10,160 bases of DNA. Source: an uncultured Desulfovibrio sp. (GTDB lineage: Bacteria > Desulfobacterota > Desulfovibrionia > Desulfovibrionales > Desulfovibrionaceae). Below are positions 6,319 to 10,160 of the stretch, one piece after another; position 1 is the stretch's first letter, and every line of letters begins with the position of its first letter. The position numbers were made by a program, and so were the translations under genes. Below the pieces are notes generated by a model. The model was not told the DNA's origin, did not search any database, and saw only the letters and a program-made list of their open reading frames with translations. Location of the stretch: contig CAMWTD010000056.1 in assembly GCA_947177085.1 (NCBI GenBank), positions 1 to 10,160 on the forward strand, written 5' to 3'.

Positions 6319-6346
6319 ACGCCGTTCCCCATGCATGGGAGCATTC

Positions 6347-6435
6347 GGAGAGGTGTCCGAGCTGGTCTAAGGAGCACGATTGGAAATCGTGTGTGGGTAA
6401 CACCACCGGGAGTTCGAATCTCCCCCTCTCCGCCA
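6347..6435 (+). tRNA. tRNA-Ser, anticodon GGA
   Basis: This 89-nt class II tRNA reads UCC and, by wobble, UCU serine codons. The acceptor stem pairs GGAGAGG (6347-6353) with CCTCTCC (6425-6431); the discriminator is G6432 and CCA is encoded at 6433-6435. The anticodon stem CACGA/TCGTG encloses the loop TTGGAAA, putting the anticodon GGA at 6382-6384. A long variable arm (about 6392-6409) follows, as expected for serine, and then a T arm with GTTCGAATC. It has a promoter candidate just upstream and a strong terminator 11 nt downstream, so it is probably transcribed alone. Confidence 0.97.
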
Positions 6436-6445
6436 CAGTATTTCC

Positions 6446-6473
6446 AAGGGCTGCCGGAAACGGCGGCCCTTTT
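6446..6473 (+). terminator. Intrinsic terminator of tRNA-Ser
   Basis: An 11-bp stem (AAGGGCTGCCG at 6446-6456 with CGGCGGCCCTT at 6461-6471, one G-T pair) is capped by the stable GAAA loop and followed by further T residues. It starts 11 nt after the tRNA CCA end. Confidence 0.9.
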
Positions 6474-6483
6474 CCATAACAAC

Positions 6484-6512
6484 AAAAAGCCCCGGCCGGG
6501 TGGGGCGTTTTT
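6484..6512. terminator. Bidirectional terminator hairpin
   Basis: A GCCCC/GGGGC stem (6489-6493 with 6502-6506) is flanked by AAAAA on the left and G-TTTTT on the right. Read on the plus strand it ends in T5 after one G, and on the minus strand T5 follows the stem directly. It can back up the tRNA terminator and end the lipoprotein transcript arriving from the right. Confidence 0.75.
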
Positions 6513-6527
6513 CTTTCATATAGACAT

Positions 6528-6555
6528 AAAGGGGAGCCTATGGGCTCCCCTTTTT
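6528..6555. terminator. Bidirectional terminator hairpin at the convergent junction
   Basis: An 11-bp perfect stem (AAAGGGGAGCC at 6528-6538 with GGCTCCCCTTT at 6543-6553) and a 4-nt loop are followed by two more T residues on the plus strand. On the minus strand the three T residues belong to the stem base, so it is a fair terminator there too. It lies 62 nt past the lipoprotein stop codon. Confidence 0.8.
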
Positions 6556-6580
6556 ACACTCTCACTCGCCTGTCCGATCA

Positions 6581-6596
6581 GGGGCTGCAAAGCCCC
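6581..6596. other. Small GC hairpin without a T-run
   Basis: GGGGCT/AGCCCC forms a 6-bp stem around a GCAA loop, 20 nt after the lipoprotein stop codon on the minus strand. With no T-run on either side it is not a terminator by itself. It could protect the 3' end of the lipoprotein mRNA. Confidence 0.35.
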
Positions 6597-6616
6597 TCGC
6601 GGAACGGCGCCCTCGC

Positions 6617-7387
6617 CTAGTCCAGGTCATAAATGTCATACTTGGAGGCGGTTCCGAGGAAATTCTGCCCCATGTATTGCCAGCGGACGCCCTGAATGTA
6701 GCCCGTCTGCAGGCCGCCGAGATTTTGCGGCGCAACGCCGACCGCAAAGGCGTCCCGGGCGCGCTGCTCAAAGGCGGCGAGCAGGTCTCCCTGGCCGTAG
6801 GGCAGCGCCGAAAGCGACACAATGCCTTCGGGGAGCGGCTCCCGATATTCCATGATGATCTTGTCATCATTAAAGTTGAAGCGCGCGGCGAAATACCGGG
6901 CCATCCAGAGTTGCGGCGCGCCATCGGGCTGGACGGCAGTCACAAGCCCGCTGAAAGGATCCCGGGAAGGGTCAACAATATACGTGCACGCCTGGTACGT
7001 CACGCCGCCGAAAACTTCCGTGCCCACATCCACGCTTTGGAAATGCGGCGAGATGCTGTCCCAGTACCACCCCTGGGGCACTGCCGCCTGGGCCACGATG
7101 GCAAGCGGCGAAAGGCCGCCCTGTCCGTAGACGGCGAGCCACATCTGGATGGGCAGGCCGCCTAGCATGTCGCTCCACACAAGGCTTGCCGAACCGCGCC
7201 CCGCGGTGAGCAGGGGCATGTTCACGGCCTCGACGGCAATGTCCGGCCGGGCGGTGGAAACATAGGCAGACCCGAGGATGCCCCTTTGCAGAGCGCCTCC
7301 CCGGCAACCAAGGAGGGCCGCCACAAGGACGACGGCCAAGACCAGGGCAAATCGTGGCAAACGGCGCGGACCCGCGTTTTTCATCAT
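6617..7387 (-). CDS. Predicted lipoprotein, DUF4851-like, unknown function
   Basis: The roughly 256-residue protein starts with a lipoprotein signal: basic residues at about 3-12, a hydrophobic core at 13-26, and the lipobox Leu-Leu-Gly-Cys with lipidated Cys28. The mature part is soluble and rich in Trp, Tyr and Gly, with no repeats or catalytic motif I can name. It ends in TASKYDIYDLD. I recall a DUF4851 family of Desulfovibrio lipoproteins with this look and size; the assignment is from memory and should be checked. Three ATG codons in a row (7390-7382, minus strand) offer three starts; the AGAGGGA site just upstream best fits the second or third, so the start may be 7384. Arg29 after the Cys, rather than Asp, fits outer-membrane sorting by the E. 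coli rule. It is divergent from the CLC gene and converges on the tRNA region, where two bidirectional terminators can end it. Confidence 0.85.
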   Translation of the reverse strand: MMKNAGPRRLPRFALVLAVVLVAALLGCRGGALQRGILGSAYVSTARPDIAVEAVNMPLLTAGRGSASLVWSDMLGGLPIQMWLAVYGQGGLSPLAIVAQAAVPQGWYWDSISPHFQSVDVGTEVFGGVTYQACTYIVDPSRDPFSGLVTAVQPDGAPQLWMARYFAARFNFNDDKIIMEYREPLPEGIVSLSALPYGQGDLLAAFEQRARDAFAVGVAPQNLGGLQTGYIQGVRWQYMGQNFLGTASKYDIYDLD

Positions 7388-7497
7388 CATTCCCTCTCTT
7401 TCTTCGCCAGGATGTCGGCCTGCGAAGCGCAGGACGCCCCCAAACATATGCCAAGGCGCGCCGCCATGCAAACCCGGCGGAAACACCTGAAAGGGCA

Positions 7498-7526
7498 TTG
7501 GAAAACTGGCGCGAAGGCGCTATGCT
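7498..7526 (+). promoter_or_regulatory. Promoter candidate for the CLC transporter gene
   Basis: TTGGAA (7498-7503), a 17-nt spacer, and TATGCT (7521-7526) match the vegetative promoter layout with four of six bases in each box. Transcription from about 7533 would give a 5' leader of about 60 nt that holds a small hairpin. It is the best promoter match in the window. Confidence 0.6.
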
Positions 7527-7538
7527 TGGATTGCGTTT

Positions 7539-7554
7539 GCCGCGTCGGCGCGGC
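7539..7554 (+). other. Hairpin in the CLC gene leader
   Basis: A perfect 6-bp stem GCCGCG/CGCGGC with a TCGG loop lies in the predicted leader, 25 nt before the ribosome binding site GGAGA (7580-7584). It has no T-run. I compared the leader with the fluoride riboswitch pattern, which precedes some CLC genes, and see no match. Confidence 0.35.
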
Positions 7555-7591
7555 GCTCCATCTGCACGACAACCAGGGCGGAGAATGGCTC

Positions 7592-8899
7592 ATGAAGGGC
7601 GTATCCCTTTTCCAGCGCATCGGCGGCTTGCTGTACTTTCCCGCATCCCCGGGGGCCACTGTCGGCGGCGAGACCCGTCTTGCCCTCTGGGGCCTGGTCA
7701 TCGGGCTGCTATCGGGGAGCGTCATCGCCGTTTTCCGCATCACCACCAGCAAGGCCTTTCATGCTGTGGGCCAGTGGTTCCACGCCAATGCCGCCGACCC
7801 GCTCCGCTGCTGCCTGTGGCTTATTCCCGCCGTCATTGCGGCCCTTGTCACCGGCTGGCTGATACGCAACCCCGCCATCCGCTCGGGCGGGGCCTCCTGG
7901 ATTTCCCAGTCCATGGACGCCCCGCAAAAAGGCGTCTGGTGGCGCATCCTGCTGCCCAAGTTCATCGGCACCTGGCTCGTCATGGCCTGCGGCCTTTCCG
8001 TGGGCCGGGAGGGCCCATGCATCCAGATGGGCGCATCCACCGCACTCGGCCTTGCGCGCTGTGACGGCGGCGGCGATGCGGCAACTCATGCGGCCAAGCG
8101 CCGGATGCTTATCCTCTGCGGCTGCGCCGCCGGGCTTGCGGCGGCCTTCAGCGCCCCCTTTGCGGGTATTTTCTACGTGCTCGAGGTCATGAAGGAAAGG
8201 ATTTCCCGCAACTTGCTCATCCTCATGCTGGGGGCTGCCCTCGGGGTGTATCTCTCCACGACCGGGATCTTCGGTCTTGGCCTCATGCTGCCCCTCAAGG
8301 GCGGCAGCAACCTCGCCGAGCTCCCCTTTGTCTGGAATGCCGCCCTGGTGGGCCTTGGCGCTGGCTTTGTGGGCATCCTCTATGCCGGGCTCCTCCGTCG
8401 GTCGCTGGCGCTATATGGCCGGGCGCGTCATTTCCCCGTTTTCCTGAGGCCGCTCCTCCCCTTCCTCGGGGCCGCGCTCCTGCTCTACATCTATCCCCAG
8501 ACCACGGGCGAGGGGCTTTCCATTTTTTATCTTCTGGAATCAGGCGGCCTGGTCTCCGCGCTGCTGGTATTCTTGTGCGTCAAGCTCCTGTTTACGGCCT
8601 TTTGCTATGGCTCGGGCATCCCCGCGGGCGTCATGGTCCCCGTGCTCGCGCTCGGCGGCGTTGCGGGCGGGCTCTGCGCCTGGGCGCTCGCCGCAGCGGG
8701 CATTGCCGGGGGCGGCGGCATGGCGGCCTTTATGGCCATGGGCATGGCAAGCGCCTTCACCGCCGCCGAGCACGCGCCGTTGACGGGCATTGTGCTCGTT
8801 CTGGAAATGACGGGAACCTATGCCGCGACGCCTGGCCTTTTGCTGGCCGCTGGCGCTGCCATGCTGCTCGCGCGGCTGGTGCGTTCACGGCCTGTCTAA
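7592..8899 (+). CDS. CLC-family chloride channel or transporter, divergent
   Basis: CLC proteins are dimeric inner-membrane carriers or channels for chloride and similar anions. This 435-residue protein is almost entirely hydrophobic helices and has no C-terminal CBS domains. Conserved features are GREGP at 138-142 with the external gate Glu140, FSAPFAGIFYVLE at 186-198, and PLTGIVLVLEMTGTY at 396-410 with Tyr410 at the anion-binding tyrosine position. Unusual features are Val199 where the internal proton glutamate (E. coli Glu203) is expected, ASWIS at 101-105 in place of GSGIP, and GVMVP at 346-350 in place of GIFAP. The retained Ser102 and the GREGP proline argue against a fluoride-type CLC-F. 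The start at 7592 has GGAGA 7 nt upstream; the frame is open further upstream, but that part is hydrophilic and overlaps the promoter. It is divergent from the lipoprotein gene. Family certain; whether it is a channel or an exchanger is open. Confidence 0.93.
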   Translation: MKGVSLFQRIGGLLYFPASPGATVGGETRLALWGLVIGLLSGSVIAVFRITTSKAFHAVGQWFHANAADPLRCCLWLIPAVIAALVTGWLIRNPAIRSGGASWISQSMDAPQKGVWWRILLPKFIGTWLVMACGLSVGREGPCIQMGASTALGLARCDGGGDAATHAAKRRMLILCGCAAGLAAAFSAPFAGIFYVLEVMKERISRNLLILMLGAALGVYLSTTGIFGLGLMLPLKGGSNLAELPFVWNAALVGLGAGFVGILYAGLLRRSLALYGRARHFPVFLRPLLPFLGAALLLYIYPQTTGEGLSIFYLLESGGLVSALLVFLCVKLLFTAFCYGSGIPAGVMVPVLALGGVAGGLCAWALAAAGIAGGGGMAAFMAMGMASAFTAAEHAPLTGIVLVLEMTGTYAATPGLLLAAGAAMLLARLVRSRPV

Positions 8900-8938
8900 G
8901 GGAGTCGGGCCAAGCCGCCCTCTGGGCTGGAGACTGCA

Positions 8939-8987
8939 CGGGCGAGGCCTTTGGCATTGTCCCTTGCCCGGCCGGCCTTTCTTGTTT
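8939..8987 (+). terminator. Possible weak terminator after the CLC gene
   Basis: A 9-bp stem with one G-T pair (CGGGCGAGG at 8939-8947 with CCTTGCCCG at 8962-8970) and a 14-nt loop is followed, after 7 nt, by TTTCTTGTTT (8978-8987). The gap before the T-run makes it a poor intrinsic terminator, so read-through to the DUF533 gene is possible. Confidence 0.3.
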
Positions 8988-8994
8988 AGGGTAA

Positions 8995-9011
8995 GGCCGC
9001 ATCCTGCGGCC
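8995..9011. other. Perfect inverted repeat in the gap before the DUF533 gene
   Basis: GGCCGCA (8995-9001) and TGCGGCC (9005-9011) are separated by 3 nt. There is no T-run. It could be a leader hairpin or a regulator site for the gene starting at 9082. Apart from this and the weak hairpin before it, the 182-bp gap shows no convincing promoter or gene. Confidence 0.3.
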
Positions 9012-9081
9012 GGCCTGTCATCCGGACCATGCAGGACCAATCCCGTGCGCTTCGCACACAACCGTTGCCCAGGAGACCCCC

Positions 9082-9768
9082 ATGTCGATATTTGACGTGC
9101 TCAATACAGATTCCCTTGGCTCCGTGCTGGAGACGCTCACCGGGCAGGCGAGGTCCGCCGCCCGCAATATGGAGAGAACCACCCCCGGCGGCCTAGGCGG
9201 GCTTCTGGGCGCGGGCGCTCTTGGCGCGGTGCTGGGCAACTTCGCTTCCGGCGACCTGCTCAAGAATGTGGCCCTTGCCGGGGCCGGTGCTGTGGCCTGG
9301 AACTTCTACCGCAAATGGGCCGCCGGGCAGCAGGAGCAGGCTCCCGCCGAGGAGCGCCGCCCCGCCGGCGCGCTTCCTTCGGGCGACCCCACGGCCGAGC
9401 TTGTCATGCGCTCCATGATTTATGCCGCGCGCGCCGACGGAGCCATCGACGCCAGCGAGCGCCAGCGCATCGACAAGATCCTCGAGACCATGCTCGGCGG
9501 CCAGGACGCGGGCGCGGTGCTTGCGCGGCTCCAGACAGAGACCATAGACCCCGCCAAGATTGCCGCGCAAACCCGCACGCCGGAGCAGGCCGAGGATGTC
9601 TACCGCCTTTCCTGCTCGGTCATTGATGTGGACCACTTCATGGAACGCGGCTATCTCGACGCCCTGGCCCAGAGCCTCGGCATCGGCAATGCGCGCAAGG
9701 GCGAGCTGGAAGCCGAGGCCTCACAGGCCCGGGCGGCCCTCCGGCAGGCGGTGCAGCAGAGCTGCTGA
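9082..9768 (+). CDS. DUF533 (YebE-like) protein with a TerB-like C-terminal domain
   Basis: This 228-residue protein has three parts. A short N-terminal helix region is at 1-30. A Gly/Ala-rich hydrophobic stretch at about 36-75 may insert in the membrane. A helical C-terminal domain at about 100-225 follows a Gln/Glu/Pro-rich linker. The C-terminal domain has the acidic turn YAARADGAIDASERQRI at 114-130, typical of TerB-like folds, and VIDVDHFMERGYLDALAQSLG at 180-200, the most recognisable DUF533 stretch. E. coli YebE belongs to this family; its function is unknown, and some members respond to envelope stress. AGGAG lies 6 nt before the ATG at 9082. The last residue is a lone cysteine. Clear operon partners are missing: the CLC gene ends 182 nt upstream. 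It converges on a DUF3426-type gene through a strong two-way terminator. Confidence 0.88.
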   Translation: MSIFDVLNTDSLGSVLETLTGQARSAARNMERTTPGGLGGLLGAGALGAVLGNFASGDLLKNVALAGAGAVAWNFYRKWAAGQQEQAPAEERRPAGALPSGDPTAELVMRSMIYAARADGAIDASERQRIDKILETMLGGQDAGAVLARLQTETIDPAKIAAQTRTPEQAEDVYRLSCSVIDVDHFMERGYLDALAQSLGIGNARKGELEAEASQARAALRQAVQQSC

Positions 9769-9780
9769 CGAAAACGGCTT

Positions 9781-9813
9781 CGCCGCACCTCCACTGAAAG
9801 GGAGCTTGCGGCG
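9781..9813 (+). other. Two-part hairpin in the 3' region of the DUF533 gene
   Basis: CGCCGCA (9781-9787) pairs with TGCGGCG (9807-9813); inside, CTCC (9789-9792) pairs with GGAG (9801-9804) around an 8-nt loop. It begins 12 nt after the stop codon and sits just before the main terminator. No T-run follows. Confidence 0.35.
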
Positions 9814-9823
9814 CAAAGAAAGG

Positions 9824-9856
9824 AAGGGGCCTGACGGTTTTGCCGCCAGGCCCCTT
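9824..9856. terminator. Strong bidirectional terminator between convergent genes
   Basis: A 10-bp stem (AAGGGGCCTG at 9824-9833 with CAGGCCCCTT at 9847-9856) is extended, after one A-C mismatch, by CGG/CCG and closed by a 5-nt loop. On the plus strand TTCTC follows and a T7 run comes 12 nt after the stem; on the minus strand TTCCTTTCTTT follows. It can end both the DUF533 transcript and the convergent DUF3426-type transcript. Confidence 0.85.
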
Positions 9857-9913
9857 CTCGATTCGGATTTTTTTGCGCACCACGCAGGCTTGCGGCACGC
9901 CGGCCCAGGGCCG

Positions 9914-10160
9914 CTACTTGCCCTCCACGTTCTTGACGTCCACGATCTTGACGCCAAACTCCGCCACATCGTCCGGCGGGTCATAGAAGAGGATCATGAA
10001 GGGCACTTCTCCCCCGGGGGGAACATTGGTGTTGTTGGTGAGAATCTCCACCTTGTTGTTGAGGAAGGCCTCCATCTCCTTTTCACTCAGTACCTGGAGC
10101 TGGAAGAGCGAAAGCTGCGTCCCGGCCAGTTGCTTCTTGCCGGCGAGCGGCTTCTTGTCC
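9914..10160 (-). CDS. C-terminal part of a DUF3426-type protein (partial)
   Basis: The last 81 residues of a minus-strand gene enter from the right edge; the stop is TAG at 9916-9914. The visible part has a beta-rich, Ig-like look: a stretch with EAFLNNKVEILTNN, then TNVPPGGEVPFMILFYDPP, then DVAEFGVKIVDVKNVEGK at the end. The 'VPPGG.VPF...F..PP..V.EFGV' pattern is what I remember from the C-terminal domain of DUF3426 proteins of Desulfovibrionaceae. Those usually begin with an MJ0042-type zinc ribbon and a single membrane span. Both of those parts would lie outside the window, so the whole-protein architecture is not seen. The role is unknown. The gene converges on the DUF533 gene with a shared terminator between them. 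Confidence 0.75.
   Translation of the reverse strand, partial: DKKPLAGKKQLAGTQLSLFQLQVLSEKEMEAFLNNKVEILTNNTNVPPGGEVPFMILFYDPPDDVAEFGVKIVDVKNVEGK

Noticed and set aside
6347..6435. tRNA-Ser as an attachment site for an integrated element
   Set aside because: No integrase gene, no repeat of the tRNA 3' end elsewhere in the window, and the flanking genes look like ordinary core genes.
7527..7591. Fluoride riboswitch in front of the CLC gene
   Set aside because: The leader has one simple hairpin and lacks the conserved fluoride riboswitch pattern; the protein also keeps GREGP and Ser102, unlike fluoride-type CLC proteins.
8952..8967. Sigma-54-like element TGGCA...TTGC upstream of the DUF533 gene
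   Set aside because: The GG and GC pairs are 11 nt apart instead of the strictly required 10, and the stretch falls inside a likely hairpin after the CLC gene.
9029..9095. Short open frame starting at ATG 9029 before the DUF533 gene
   Set aside because: It has no ribosome binding site, overlaps the start region of the DUF533 gene in another frame, and encodes an Arg/Pro-rich string typical of out-of-frame GC-rich DNA.

Overview
The window is a GC-rich piece of bacterial chromosome with tight gene packing and strong GGAG-type ribosome binding sites. Gene content and protein style fit a sulfate-reducing or related Desulfovibrionaceae (Desulfobacterota). The pointers are a hisD-purC-fabI cluster, a short GNAT acetyltransferase next to argF, a DUF4851-like lipoprotein and a DUF3426-type protein. 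This placement is inference from the sequence; no search was run. I see no mobile element, CRISPR array, phage gene or obvious transferred island.

Layout from left to right. (1) Minus strand, 1-2538: grpE, then a GNAT acetyltransferase, then argF (ornithine carbamoyltransferase). A small hairpin plus T-run after grpE suggests that the acetyltransferase-argF pair is its own transcription unit serving arginine synthesis. (2) A 178-bp divergent region, 2539-2716, with candidate promoters in both directions. (3) Plus strand, 2717-5767: hisD, purC and fabI, with short gaps and good ribosome binding sites, closed by a clear intrinsic terminator at 5775-5806. (4) Plus strand, 5857-6218: two very small single-span membrane proteins that I cannot name. 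(5) tRNA-Ser(GGA) with encoded CCA at 6347-6435, followed by three terminator-like hairpins, two of which can work on both strands. (6) Minus strand, 6617-7387: a lipoprotein of unknown function. (7) Plus strand, 7592-8899: a CLC-family chloride transporter transcribed divergently from the lipoprotein, with a good promoter candidate and altered key residues. (8) Plus strand, 9082-9768: a DUF533/TerB-like protein. It converges through a shared bidirectional terminator on (9), the C-terminal end of a DUF3426-type protein that runs off the right edge on the minus strand.

Most of the window is housekeeping: arginine, histidine, purine and fatty acid synthesis, plus a chaperone cofactor. The most interesting places are the CLC transporter, which appears to lack the internal proton glutamate and has an altered selectivity motif; the pair of tiny membrane proteins between fabI and the tRNA; and the histidinol dehydrogenase with Trp where an NAD-contacting Gln is expected. 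I did not find a convincing new multi-gene system.
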